From Candidatus Cloacimonadota bacterium (GTDB lineage Bacteria; Cloacimonadota; Cloacimonadia; Cloacimonadales; TCS61): a stretch of DNA of 64,000 nucleotides. This document shows positions 35,345 through 44,744 of this stretch, one piece after another (position 1 is the first letter of the stretch; each line of letters opens with the position of its first letter). Where the stretch lies: assembly GCA_021734835.1 (NCBI GenBank), contig JAIPIH010000001.1:248001-312000 (forward strand), in the 5' to 3' direction. Position numbers and translations under genes: made by a program. The notes beneath the pieces were generated by a model. The model searched no databases, had not been told where the DNA came from, and was given only the letters and a program-made list of their open reading frames with translations.

Positions 35345-36895
35345 CTAAAGTGGTATATTACCGTGTTTTTTAGGCGGATTTGAAACACGTTTTGTTGCCA
35401 GCATCTCGAGTGAGCGAATAATACGGAATCTTGTTTGGGCGGGTTCGATGACATCATCTATATAACCTTTTTTTGCAGCCACATACGGATTTGCAAATTT
35501 ATCCCGATATTCTTTTTCTTTTTCGGCAGTAATTTTTTGTGGATTTTCAGCTTGAGCTACTTCTTTACGGAAGACTATCTCAACAGCACCTTTCGGACCC
35601 ATAACAGCAATTTCGGCAGTAGGCCAGGCATAAACAATATCAGCGCCCATACTACTGCTGTTCATTACGCAATACGCACCACCGTATGCTTTGCGCGTTA
35701 TCACTGTTATTTTAGGAACTGTTGCCTCGGCAAATGCATAGAGCAGCTTCGCACCATGGCGGATTATACCGTTTTGCTCCTGATTGCTGCCGGGTAAAAA
35801 ACCGGGAACATCTTCCAAAGCTACTAGAGGAATATTGAACGAATCACAGAAACGAACAAAACGCGCAGCTTTGATAGAAGCATTAATGTCCAGAACCCCG
35901 GCCAAAACTTTAGGTTGATTGGCAACAATACCTACACTGTGACCATTCAATCTGGCAAATCCCACTATAATATTCTGGGCAAAGTTGCGTGAGGTTTCTA
36001 AAAATTCTTTATTATCCACAATACTGGTTATAACATCCAAAACATCATAGGGTTTATTGGGATTTTCAGGAATTAATGAATTGAGCTCTTCGCAGTATCT
36101 GTCGATGTGATCATTGGGAGCTATATAAGGAGGCGTTTCCATATTATTGGAGGGTAGATAGCTTATCAGGCGCTGGATCAAAAAAAGTGTCTCTTCTTCA
36201 TTTTTACTCATATAATGAGCTACACCGCTTTTACTAACGTGCATCTTCGCTCCACCCAGTTCCTGAGTGCTGATATCTTCATTGAGCACAGTTTTAACTA
36301 CTTTAGGTCCCGTTACGAACATATAGCTTGTTTCATTGTTCATAAAAATAAAGTCGGTGATGGCTGGAGAATAAACAGCGCCGCCCGCGCAAGGACCCAT
36401 AATTGCAGTTATCTGTGGAATTACTCCGGAGGCTCTCACATTGCGTAAAAATATTTCGGCATAACCGGCAAGCGCATCAACACCTTCCTGGACCCGGGCA
36501 CCTCCGGAATCGTTTAAACCAATGATTGGAGCGCCTATTTTCATCGCCATATCCATAACTTTACATATTTTCTCGGAATGAGTTTTGGAAAGTGATCCGC
36601 CGGTTACAGTAAAATCCTGAGCATAGACATACACAATTTTCCCATTGATCGTAGCACAACCAGTTACGACTCCATCACCCATTATCGCAGGTTTTTTATC
36701 CATCCCAAAATCTTTACAGCGGTGTTCGATGAACATATCGAATTCTTCAAAACTATCTTCATCAACTAATATTCTTATTCTTTCCCGGGCTGTAAGCTTA
36801 CCTTTGGAATGCTGAGCTTTAATTTTTTTCTCACCACCCCCGAGTTTTGCTTTTTCCTGTTTTTCCCGCAATTCAGCGATCTTATCCTGTTCCAT
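35345..36895 (-). CDS. mmdA: Methylmalonyl-CoA decarboxylase alpha / carboxyltransferase (MmdA/PccB-like), copy 2
   Basis: A 516-residue acyl-CoA carboxyltransferase with [48 protein letters not shown] and, in the second lobe, [18 protein letters not shown] and [13 protein letters not shown]. The start at 36895 follows GGAG by 6 bases; the frame is open to 36961. Beside mmdD, mmdC and mmdB this is the alpha subunit that moves the carboxyl group of (S)-methylmalonyl-CoA to biotin. It is clearly related to, but distinct from, the copy at 20390-21946. Confidence 0.92.
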   Translation of the reverse strand: MEQDKIAELREKQEKAKLGGGEKKIKAQHSKGKLTARERIRILVDEDSFEEFDMFIEHRCKDFGMDKKPAIMGDGVVTGCATINGKIVYVYAQDFTVTGGSLSKTHSEKICKVMDMAMKIGAPIIGLNDSGGARVQEGVDALAGYAEIFLRNVRASGVIPQITAIMGPCAGGAVYSPAITDFIFMNNETSYMFVTGPKVVKTVLNEDISTQELGGAKMHVSKSGVAHYMSKNEEETLFLIQRLISYLPSNNMETPPYIAPNDHIDRYCEELNSLIPENPNKPYDVLDVITSIVDNKEFLETSRNFAQNIIVGFARLNGHSVGIVANQPKVLAGVLDINASIKAARFVRFCDSFNIPLVALEDVPGFLPGSNQEQNGIIRHGAKLLYAFAEATVPKITVITRKAYGGAYCVMNSSSMGADIVYAWPTAEIAVMGPKGAVEIVFRKEVAQAENPQKITAEKEKEYRDKFANPYVAAKKGYIDDVIEPAQTRFRIIRSLEMLATKRVSNPPKKHGNIPL

Positions 36896-37123
36896 TATAC
36901 TCTCCATGCTCAATCTAATATTATTTGCTAACCTACATAATAGTAATTGAATAATAGTCAATCTTAATTAAGAAAACACGGATGAAGAAATTTGATAAAA
37001 CCCTTTTCAAGTCAGCAAAACCTAAAGAAAAATTATTATTCTTGACGGAATTAAGATAAATTCCAGTTTTTAGAATGCTAAATAAAAAACAAAAATTTTC
37101 AAATTAATATTAAGGTGAAGAGA

Positions 37124-38497
37124 ATGGTACCTATTAAAGACAGATTACCAAAGTTCAAAGATATGGGTCTTAGCTATTTTACACTTAGATTCAGAAACGA
37201 GCTTGAAGCTGAATTCTTGGATGATCATTTCAAAAAATCGATCTATCAGGTAAGAGTGTCATTTTTTTTAGTAATATTCATGTATGGTTTTTTTGGACTT
37301 CTAGACTTGAATCTTGCTTCTGAAGTGAGAAACTTGATGTGGCTTATAAGATTTTCAGTGATAGTGCCGATCGGATTACTAGTATTGATCACTTCTTTTT
37401 CCACTGAGTTTAAAAAATATCACGACTATACCATGTCACTTACTCTCATCCTTTTCAGTATAGGTATTTTACTGATGATGATCATTGCACCCAAACCTTT
37501 GGACTTTACATATTATGCTATCTTAATGGTTACTTTCATCTTTGTTTATACTTTTATCGGTATCCGTTTTTTAGCAGCTTCTATTACCGGACTTATTATT
37601 TTGTTAGCTTATTGTTTAACATCTCACTTTTTTTTGGAAACACCGGCAGCAGACATTGCCAAGAACAATTTTATCTTCTTTAGCACTAACATAATTGGTA
37701 TGTTCGCTTCTTACAGTATGGAGTTTTATTCCCGACGCGATTTCTATATAGCTAAAATATTAGAAAGTAATCAGCACGAAATGTTAAAATTGAACGAGGA
37801 GCTGGAAGATCGTATAAAACAACAAACTGCCGAACTGGTTGAAATCAATAAAGGCCTCATTAAAGAGATTGCATTCAGAGAAAAAGTAGAAAAAGAACTT
37901 TTATCTTCCAATACAAAACTTAATAAACTTCTCAACGATACAGTAAGCGGACTGGTCTCTGCTATTGAATACAGAGATCCCTATACAGCCGGGCATCAAC
38001 GAAGAGTAACCCAATTGGCTGTTGCTATCGCGGAAGAATTGCATCTTACTGAGGATCAAAGAGATTGTATCCGAATTGCAGCGATGATCCACGATATCGG
38101 TAAGATAAATATTCCAGTTGAAATTCTCAGTAAACCCGGATACATCAATAAATATGAGTTGGAACTGATGCAAATTCATCCTCAAGCCGGATATGACATT
38201 TTAAAAGATATTGATTTCCCGTGGCCCATAGCAGAAACAGTTCTTCAGCATCATGAAAGGTTGGACGGTTCCGGATATCCAAATGGATTGAAAGGCGATG
38301 AAATTCTAGAAGAAGCAGCTGTGATCTTAGTAGCGGATGTAGTGGAAGCGATGTCTTCCCACCGACCTTACAGGCCTTCGATGGGTATTCAAAAGGCTAT
38401 TGAAGAACTTCAAAAAAATCAGGGTATACTTTATAATAAAGAAATCGTTCAAGCTTGCTTGAAATTGTTCAAAGAAGATAATTTCAAGTTTAATTAG
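37124..38497 (+). CDS. Membrane HD-GYP domain protein (putative c-di-GMP phosphodiesterase)
   Basis: A 457-residue protein with about six N-terminal membrane helices (about 45-205), a coiled coil (about 220-265) and an HD-GYP output domain. Catalytic motifs are present: HQRRVTQLAVAIAEEL, AAMIHDIGKINIP (HDxGK) and LQHHERLDGSGYPNGL (HHE...GYP). Such enzymes hydrolyse cyclic di-GMP or related dinucleotides. The ATG at 37124 is preceded by AAGGTG; the upstream GTG is part of that site. No GGDEF protein is visible in the window, but a PilZ protein lies at 44284-44688. Confidence 0.9.
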   Translation: MVPIKDRLPKFKDMGLSYFTLRFRNELEAEFLDDHFKKSIYQVRVSFFLVIFMYGFFGLLDLNLASEVRNLMWLIRFSVIVPIGLLVLITSFSTEFKKYHDYTMSLTLILFSIGILLMMIIAPKPLDFTYYAILMVTFIFVYTFIGIRFLAASITGLIILLAYCLTSHFFLETPAADIAKNNFIFFSTNIIGMFASYSMEFYSRRDFYIAKILESNQHEMLKLNEELEDRIKQQTAELVEINKGLIKEIAFREKVEKELLSSNTKLNKLLNDTVSGLVSAIEYRDPYTAGHQRRVTQLAVAIAEELHLTEDQRDCIRIAAMIHDIGKINIPVEILSKPGYINKYELELMQIHPQAGYDILKDIDFPWPIAETVLQHHERLDGSGYPNGLKGDEILEEAAVILVADVVEAMSSHRPYRPSMGIQKAIEELQKNQGILYNKEIVQACLKLFKEDNFKFN

Positions 38498-38539
38498 GAT
38501 ATATTTTTAGAGAAAGCGTAGAGATTATTTCCGCGGAAA

Positions 38540-39124
38540 TCATTTATGTTCACCTTCATTCCATTCATTATAACTATCCAGCAAACTGTGCGTATTTGTC
38601 ATATCATTTTGCAGTTGTGTGGTAAAAGTGAACTCGGAGGTACCAGGTGCCCAGACTAACATGGGAATTTCGTATTTCTCTTCTTCTCCGCCAATGTATT
38701 CACCATTTGATTCGTAATATATCTCGGATAATGAACCTAGATAAAACATGATCGGAGCCTGTTTGGATCTTTGATAATGATAAAATCCTATCTTTTGAAA
38801 ATCCTTGAAAGTGAACTCAACCTTCCCGTTCAGAACACCGTAAGCTCTATAAATTTTTTTTGAGGTAACTTCAAGTCCGGGGTTATTGGTTTCAAAAGTA
38901 TTACCCTGGATATAACTACTGATAAGATCTTCAAAATCTTCCGGGCTGGCATCCTCTCCTTCAGATTCGGCTGAAACAATATTGATGAATTCTATGCTGC
39001 CGTTTCCTGACCCGTCCGGATTGATCCTAAAGACATACTCCTTGAACTCAGCTGTTAAACATCCACTTAACATAAAACTGATTAACAACAATAATAAAAT
39101 TCCCAAATTATTTTTTTTAAACAT
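38540..39124 (-). CDS. Predicted lipoprotein of unknown function
   Basis: A 194-residue protein with a lipoprotein signal peptide: basic MFKKNN start, hydrophobic core and lipobox LSGC with the lipidated Cys at 22. The mature part is beta-rich (EYVFRINPDGSGNGSIEF) with acidic linkers (SEGEDASPEDFEDL). I do not recognise a family. The N-terminal strand pattern resembles Gram-negative lipoproteins with GxGxGxF repeats, but that is not enough for a function. It converges with the HD-GYP gene and diverges from typA. Confidence 0.75.
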   Translation of the reverse strand: MFKKNNLGILLLLLISFMLSGCLTAEFKEYVFRINPDGSGNGSIEFINIVSAESEGEDASPEDFEDLISSYIQGNTFETNNPGLEVTSKKIYRAYGVLNGKVEFTFKDFQKIGFYHYQRSKQAPIMFYLGSLSEIYYESNGEYIGGEEEKYEIPMLVWAPGTSEFTFTTQLQNDMTNTHSLLDSYNEWNEGEHK

Positions 39125-39239
39125 GATCCCTCCCTACTACATGACTTAAAAGCAAGTCCATTAAAGAAATAAAACTTAATAACTGTCAATTTAAAGGTGA
39201 ATAATAATATTATGTTTTATCGAAATGCATGATTCATGG

Positions 39240-39268
39240 TTGACATATCAACCCTTTTACAATAACCT
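39240..39268 (+). promoter_or_regulatory. Weak candidate promoter of typA
   Basis: TTGACA at 39240-39245, a 17-base spacer and TAACCT at 39263-39268. It is about 125 bases before the typA ATG. The -10 is poor. Confidence 0.3.
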
Positions 39269-39394
39269 AAATAAAAAAAGATAAATACATTGCCTTAATA
39301 ACTCCAAAAAAAAATTAGTCATTAGGTAAGGTCTCTAATTATTTTTTACCATTAATTAGTTCAAAATAATGTAGTTATCGATTTAGGAGAAATA

Positions 39395-41203
39395 ATGCAG
39401 AAGATAAAAAATATCGCGATCATTGCACATGTGGATCATGGCAAGACCACGCTGATCGATGCTGCTTTGCAGCAGTTGGGTGTGTTCCGAAGCAATGAAA
39501 AAGTAGATGAGCGAGTGATGGACTCCAACGATCTGGAGCGGGAAAGAGGAATCACCATCTTTTCCAAAAACGCTTCCATATTTTATAAAGATTACAAAAT
39601 AAACATTGTTGATACGCCCGGTCATGCTGATTTCGGTGGCGAAGTTCAGCGCATCATGAAGATGGTGGACTGCGTGCTGCTGCTGGTGGATGCATTTGAG
39701 GGACCGATGCCGCAGACCAAATACGTTTTGAAGAAATCTCTGGAGTTGGGTTTAAGTCCGATCGTGGTTATAAATAAGATAGACCGTCCCAACTGCCGTC
39801 CGAAAGAAGTTCTGGAGATGGTTTTTGATCTATTTATCGAACTTAATGCTAATGATCATCAACTTGATTTTCCAGTGATATATGCTTCCGGACGTGACGG
39901 GATCGCCAGTTATGAGCCGGATGAAAAAGGTACAGATCTTGTGCCTTTATTTGAAACAATTATTAAAAATGTTCCAGACTCAACTGGTGATATCGATAAG
40001 CCCTTGCAGATGTTGGTATCAGCAATTGAATACGATAATTATATAGGCAAAATAGGCTCAGGTAAGATCAATAGTGGCTCAATTTCGCAGGGCGAAGAGA
40101 TCGTTCTTCTAAAACGGGACGGAGAACGGCTTTTATATCGGATTTCCAAAATCTTTCAATATGTGGGATTGAAGAAGCAAGAAGTGGCAAAAGCTTTTGC
40201 CGGCGATATAGTTTCACTGGCTGGTATGGAAATGGTGGATGTGGGAGAAACAGTTGCCGATAAAGAACATCCTTTCCCTCTTCCTCTGATTGAGATCGAT
40301 GCTCCTACTTTGGCGATGAAATTCCGTGTTAATGATTCTCCCTTCGCTGGAAGGGATGGGAGATATCTCACATCACGTAAAATTTTGGAAAGGTTGAAAA
40401 GTGAATTACAGAGTAATGTGAGTTTGGTGCTGGAAGAGACATTATCACCAGAAGAATTTATTGTGAAAGGCCGCGGCGAACTTCAACTTTCTATTTTGAT
40501 AGAGAACATGCGCCGTGAAGGTTATGAATTTCAAGTTTCTAAACCGAAAGTGATATTCCGCGAATTAAAGGGAAAACGGACAGAACCTGTGGAGTTGGTG
40601 CTTGTGGATACTGATAATGAATTTGTAGGAACGGTTATCGAGATGCTCTCCTTGCGAAAAGGTGAAATGTTGGATATGGTTCAAGGAACAGACGGTTATA
40701 CTAGGCTGGAATACAAAGTTCCTGCTCGTGGTTTGATCGGTTTCCGCAATGAATTTCTTACTTCTACCCGAGGTACAGGTATTATCAATCATAGCTTTTA
40801 TGAATACGAATATTACAAAGGTGAGATAGAGCGTAAAACACGCGGCAGCTTGATTGCCCTGGAAAATGGAATTGCCACAGCTTATTCTTTGAATGCTTTT
40901 GCTCCCCGCGGGACGATGTTCATTGATCCGGGAACAGAGGTTTATGAAGGGATGGTCATTGGTGAACACAGTCGCGAAAATGACCTGGTATTGAATATTG
41001 TTCGCGGCAAAAAACTAACTAATGTCCGTGCTGCAGGTTCAGATGACTCTGTGAAACTGGCACCTTGCCGTAAATTTTCCCTGGAGCAGGCTTTGGAATA
41101 CATCGAAGATGATGAACTTTTGGAGATTACTCCGAAGAATATCCGCTTCCGAAAGAAAGCACTAAAAGCGACCGATAGACAACGTTTGAAAACTAAGGAA
41201 TAG
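39395..41203 (+). CDS. typA: Ribosome-associated translational GTPase TypA/BipA
   Basis: A 602-residue translational GTPase. The G domain has AHVDHGKTTL (11-20), ERGITIFSKNASI, DTPGHADFGGEV and VINKIDRPNCRP. Domains II, III and V follow, then the TypA-specific C-terminal domain with GTGIINHSFYEYEYYKG and SLENALEYI-like SLEQALEYIEDDE. TypA binds 70S ribosomes and aids 50S assembly and stress adaptation. AGGAGAAATA precedes the ATG. Length is typical. The codon use in this gene looks less AT-biased than in its neighbours, consistent with high expression. Confidence 0.96.
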   Translation: MQKIKNIAIIAHVDHGKTTLIDAALQQLGVFRSNEKVDERVMDSNDLERERGITIFSKNASIFYKDYKINIVDTPGHADFGGEVQRIMKMVDCVLLLVDAFEGPMPQTKYVLKKSLELGLSPIVVINKIDRPNCRPKEVLEMVFDLFIELNANDHQLDFPVIYASGRDGIASYEPDEKGTDLVPLFETIIKNVPDSTGDIDKPLQMLVSAIEYDNYIGKIGSGKINSGSISQGEEIVLLKRDGERLLYRISKIFQYVGLKKQEVAKAFAGDIVSLAGMEMVDVGETVADKEHPFPLPLIEIDAPTLAMKFRVNDSPFAGRDGRYLTSRKILERLKSELQSNVSLVLEETLSPEEFIVKGRGELQLSILIENMRREGYEFQVSKPKVIFRELKGKRTEPVELVLVDTDNEFVGTVIEMLSLRKGEMLDMVQGTDGYTRLEYKVPARGLIGFRNEFLTSTRGTGIINHSFYEYEYYKGEIERKTRGSLIALENGIATAYSLNAFAPRGTMFIDPGTEVYEGMVIGEHSRENDLVLNIVRGKKLTNVRAAGSDDSVKLAPCRKFSLEQALEYIEDDELLEITPKNIRFRKKALKATDRQRLKTKE

Positions 41204-41349
41204 ACAGATCCCGTAAAAATCCACTGAATTTTCATCCCGGCTGTAGAGTAGTAAGCGACCGCTAATATCTTTTTATCTCTTAGGGAATAAATAGTTTGAC
41301 TAAATATTTACCTATATTCCGCTGTCCGGCTAAGATAGAAGAGGTAAAT

Positions 41350-43629
41350 ATGATTGAAGAATCCGGATTTGGAACTAATTCTAAGAACAGTCATTTACTA
41401 GAAGCAACACCGATTGCCTATCAATCTCTTGATAATGAGGGTCGCATTTTAGAAGTGAATGAAGCTTGGCTGCAAGAACTTGGTTACAGAAAGGAAGAGG
41501 TTCTAGGCAGGTGGTTTTTTGAATTTATATACCCTTCAGCAATCGAAAGATTTAAGCAAACTTTTAAAGAATTTCAACAAAGTGAGAAATTGATAAATAA
41601 GATTGAATTTCCACTTTTGAAAAAGAGTGGAGATATCATCCATGCTGATTACACGATCAGACTGGAAAAAGACAACGAGGGAAATTTCAGTCGTTCACAC
41701 TGTATCTTTAATGATGTTACAGAGCAGATAAGAGCGGAAAAAACACAATCCGTTTTACATAGAATTTTAGAAGCTGCTTTAAAAACAGAAAATCTTTATC
41801 AGCTTCTGGATGTCGTACGCGATGAATTATCGCAGTTTATTAATGTGGATAATATGTATCTTGCCTTATATGAGGCGGAAGATGATACCTTGTACTTTCC
41901 CTATCAGCATGATAATAAAGTTGTTTATCCTTCTCTCCCTGCCCATAAGAAATTAACTGGCTACGTCATTAAAACCGGAAAATCCCTTTATGCGGATGAA
42001 AAAACCCAAAAGATTTTGTATGATCAAGGTAAAATAGGAAAAGCCGATAAAGGTACGGAAGCAAAAATATGGATCGGTGTTCCCCTCAAATCAGCAGAAA
42101 AGACAATAGGAGCGATTTGCCTGCAAAGCTATGATAATCCTAAGGCTTATATGAAAGAAGATATGCATTTTCTGGAAATCATCTCAGATACTATAGCTTT
42201 GGCGATAATCCGTAAACAAAGTGATGATGCACTTATTGAGAGCGAATTGAAATTTCGTACTTTGTATGATAATACTACTGTTGGTCTTTACCGAACCACA
42301 CCAGACGGAAGGGTCATTTTAGCTAATTCGGCTACTTTAAAACTTTTAGGATATGATTCTTTTGATGAAATGGCTGCCAGAAACCTGGAAGAAGAAAGTC
42401 ATTATCAGAACTACAATCGAGAGGAATTCAAAAACAAGTTGGAAAAGGACGGCATTGTTACAGGTTTGGAATCTGTTTGGAAAAATCGGTTTGGAGAGAA
42501 GCTCTACGTTCGGGAGAGTGCCAAAGCAGTTTGCGACGATAATGGCAAAATCATCTATTATGATGGAGTTTTTGAAGATATTACCGACAAGCGTCAAATG
42601 CAGAAAGCGCTTCTGGAAAGTCAGGAACGTCTCTCACTAGCTTTAGAAAGTGCAGGTTTGGGACTTTGGGATAAGAATTATCAAACTGGTAAAGTTTATC
42701 GAAACGAGATTTGGGCAAAAATGCTGGGTTATGATTTAGAAGAGATTGAAGAAAACTCGGAGTTTTTCATTAATTTGATCCATCCTGATGATCTGGAACA
42801 CTTTAAAGAGCTATACGAAAAGGCTGAAAGAGGTGAAAGCTTCAAGTTCGAATTAGATCATAGGATCAGAACCAAAGACGGGAAATGGAAATGGATATAC
42901 GATTGGGGAAGAATTGTGGAGAGGGATAAGAAAGGAAATCCGCTTCGTGCGATCGGAACGCACTTAGATATTTCCCACCTTAAAGAAACAGAATCGGAAC
43001 TGCGTAAACATCAGGAACACATAAGCCTGATCAATAGTATTTTAAGACACGATATTTCCAATACATTTTCTGTGATCAAGAGTGCCTTGAACATTTACCG
43101 TAAAAATCAGCAAGAGAATATATTGGATGAAGCTGATATCCAAATTAAAAAAGGAATATCACTGATCAACAGGATGAAGGACCTGGAAGAATTTTTCCTT
43201 TCACTTTCCGGATTATTAAAAATGAGATTATCTACGATAATAAATGATATCGCCTTTTCTTATTTTGATCTGGATATTGAAGTTAACGGAGATGCGGAAA
43301 TCCTAGCCGATGAAGCTCTGGTCTCTGTTTTTGATAATCTATTTTCCAATGCTGTAAAACACGGGAAAGCAGATAAAATAAAGATAGATATTACCAAAAA
43401 AAATAATCTTTGTACAATTAGTGTAGCCGATAATGGAGTAGGAATACTCGACGAGATCAAAGAGCAGATATTTGATAAAGCCTTTAAATCCGGGAAGAGT
43501 GGTAACACCGGCTTGGGACTTTATATCATCAGGAAAACGATCGATCGCTACAACGGTAAAATCTATGTTGAAGATAATCTCCCTCGAGGTACTAAATTCA
43601 TTATAGAATTAAAGGGGGCAATAAGTTAG
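41350..43629 (+). CDS. Cytoplasmic sensor histidine kinase with PAS and GAF domains
   Basis: A 759-residue kinase with no membrane segment. Order: PAS (about 15-130), GAF (about 145-295), PAS (about 305-425), PAS with PAC (about 430-565), dimerisation helix with LRHDISNTF (phospho-acceptor His at about 573) and a C-terminal ATPase domain with NLFSNAVKHG, VADNGVGI and GLGLYIIRKT. It probably senses cytosolic ligands or redox state. The start at 41350 follows GAGG by 5 bases; the upstream TTG at 41296 lacks a site. No response regulator is adjacent, so it is an orphan kinase in this window. Confidence 0.92.
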   Translation: MIEESGFGTNSKNSHLLEATPIAYQSLDNEGRILEVNEAWLQELGYRKEEVLGRWFFEFIYPSAIERFKQTFKEFQQSEKLINKIEFPLLKKSGDIIHADYTIRLEKDNEGNFSRSHCIFNDVTEQIRAEKTQSVLHRILEAALKTENLYQLLDVVRDELSQFINVDNMYLALYEAEDDTLYFPYQHDNKVVYPSLPAHKKLTGYVIKTGKSLYADEKTQKILYDQGKIGKADKGTEAKIWIGVPLKSAEKTIGAICLQSYDNPKAYMKEDMHFLEIISDTIALAIIRKQSDDALIESELKFRTLYDNTTVGLYRTTPDGRVILANSATLKLLGYDSFDEMAARNLEEESHYQNYNREEFKNKLEKDGIVTGLESVWKNRFGEKLYVRESAKAVCDDNGKIIYYDGVFEDITDKRQMQKALLESQERLSLALESAGLGLWDKNYQTGKVYRNEIWAKMLGYDLEEIEENSEFFINLIHPDDLEHFKELYEKAERGESFKFELDHRIRTKDGKWKWIYDWGRIVERDKKGNPLRAIGTHLDISHLKETESELRKHQEHISLINSILRHDISNTFSVIKSALNIYRKNQQENILDEADIQIKKGISLINRMKDLEEFFLSLSGLLKMRLSTIINDIAFSYFDLDIEVNGDAEILADEALVSVFDNLFSNAVKHGKADKIKIDITKKNNLCTISVADNGVGILDEIKEQIFDKAFKSGKSGNTGLGLYIIRKTIDRYNGKIYVEDNLPRGTKFIIELKGAIS

Positions 43630-43648
43630 CCTGGCTTATTCAAGTTAA

Positions 43649-44260
43649 TTAAATTGCTTTCCATTCTGCTACAGTGATAGTCTTGGTGTTATCCATTATC
43701 TTACCAACAAATCGGTTTCCTTTTGGAATAATTCCCACACCTTTAGGAGTACCTGTCATCACCACATCACCGTCATTTAAATTGATAAAAGTTTGTAATT
43801 CCGACAAGATAGCCTTTGGTTTGTAGATCATTTGTTGTAGCTCTCCCGTCTGCACTATTTTATCATTTATCTTAAGTTCAAGTGTTAGGTTTTCACTGAT
43901 TTTATCGATCATTTTAAATTCACTAAAGATGGCCGCACCATCGAAGGCTTTAGCCCGTTCCCAGGGGAGTCCTTTTGCTTTTAAACTATTCTGTAGTTTT
44001 CTTTTAGTTAGATCCAAACCAAAACCAACAGCAGAGAATCTGCCCTGCGAGTAAACAAAGCAGATCTCCGCTTCATAGTGAATAGGTTCTTGCCGGAAGG
44101 AAATCAATTGAGTTGATATAGCAGAATTAGGCTTGATAAAAACAACCATAGAAGCGGAAACTTCATTACCTAGCTCCCTGATATGTTCAACATAATTTCT
44201 ACCGATGCAGATGATTTTGGAAGGTTCAACTTCCACACTTTCAACACGTATTTTATTCAC
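43649..44260 (-). CDS. Fumarylacetoacetate hydrolase (FAH) family protein, FAHD1/YcgM-like
   Basis: A 203-residue single-domain FAH protein starting with GTG after AAGGAG. Motifs of the short YcgM/FAHD1 group are IICIGRNYVEHIRELGN, FIKPNSAI, HYEAEICFVY (metal ligands), LPWERAKAFDGAAIF and MTGTPKGVGII. Relatives act as acylpyruvases, oxaloacetate decarboxylases or oxaloacetate tautomerases using Mg2+. A role on oxaloacetate would fit the biotin carboxyltransferase genes elsewhere in the window, but that link is inference. It is convergent with the kinase gene and co-directional with the PilZ gene upstream. Confidence 0.88.
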   Translation of the reverse strand: MNKIRVESVEVEPSKIICIGRNYVEHIRELGNEVSASMVVFIKPNSAISTQLISFRQEPIHYEAEICFVYSQGRFSAVGFGLDLTKRKLQNSLKAKGLPWERAKAFDGAAIFSEFKMIDKISENLTLELKINDKIVQTGELQQMIYKPKAILSELQTFINLNDGDVVMTGTPKGVGIIPKGNRFVGKIMDNTKTITVAEWKAI

Positions 44261-44283
44261 AAAGAACTCCTTCTAAGGTTAGA

Positions 44284-44688
44284 TCAACGCGGAAATTTAG
44301 TAGCGTTTTTTTGTACCCATTCTGTAGCAGCTTCATCACCTGATAAGAATCTTCCCTCTTTTTTAAGCACCTTTTTTTTATAATGTTCTATTTGGCAAAC
44401 CTGTTCTACCATACGTACCCCGAATTCTGTATGTTCATCAAAACATACTCCGATCTCAAAGTGATCTCTCTTTTTCTCGTACCAGGCTACAACTCCGGTT
44501 GCTGTGAAATCAGGTTTTCTTATCTTTATTTTAAGATGTATTCTGGTTCCAACTTCGATTTGAGTTTTAGAGTTGAAGCTGAGACCGCCATGACATACAT
44601 TTTTCAGAAGCTCTCTTGAATAATCTGCTGCCTGCTCTGGCTTATACTCGATCGGGATATCGGATGGATGCCGCATAAATTTTCTCAT
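44284..44688 (-). CDS. PilZ-domain protein
   Basis: A 134-residue protein with the PilZ fold. A basic RKFMRHP segment near the start is followed by NVCHGGLSFNSKTQIEVGTRIHL, equivalent to the (D/N)xSxxG c-di-GMP-binding motif, with Cys replacing the usual Ser, and later FTATGVVAWYEKK and FEIGVCFDEH. It may bind cyclic di-GMP. The ATG at 44688 lacks a strong ribosome site; ATG at 44676 is an alternative. It ends 23 bases before the FAH gene starts. Confidence 0.75.
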   Translation of the reverse strand: MRKFMRHPSDIPIEYKPEQAADYSRELLKNVCHGGLSFNSKTQIEVGTRIHLKIKIRKPDFTATGVVAWYEKKRDHFEIGVCFDEHTEFGVRMVEQVCQIEHYKKKVLKKEGRFLSGDEAATEWVQKNATKFPR

Positions 44689-44744
44689 AAGGTAAATTTG
44701 CTCAGTCCCTCCGTTAACTATTTCCTAATTTTCCTCGCATTTCT

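Noticed and set aside
37041-37070. Hairpin GGAATT/AATTCC with T-run as terminator
   Set aside because: The stem is only six AT-rich base pairs and lies in a divergent promoter region where no plus-strand transcript ends.
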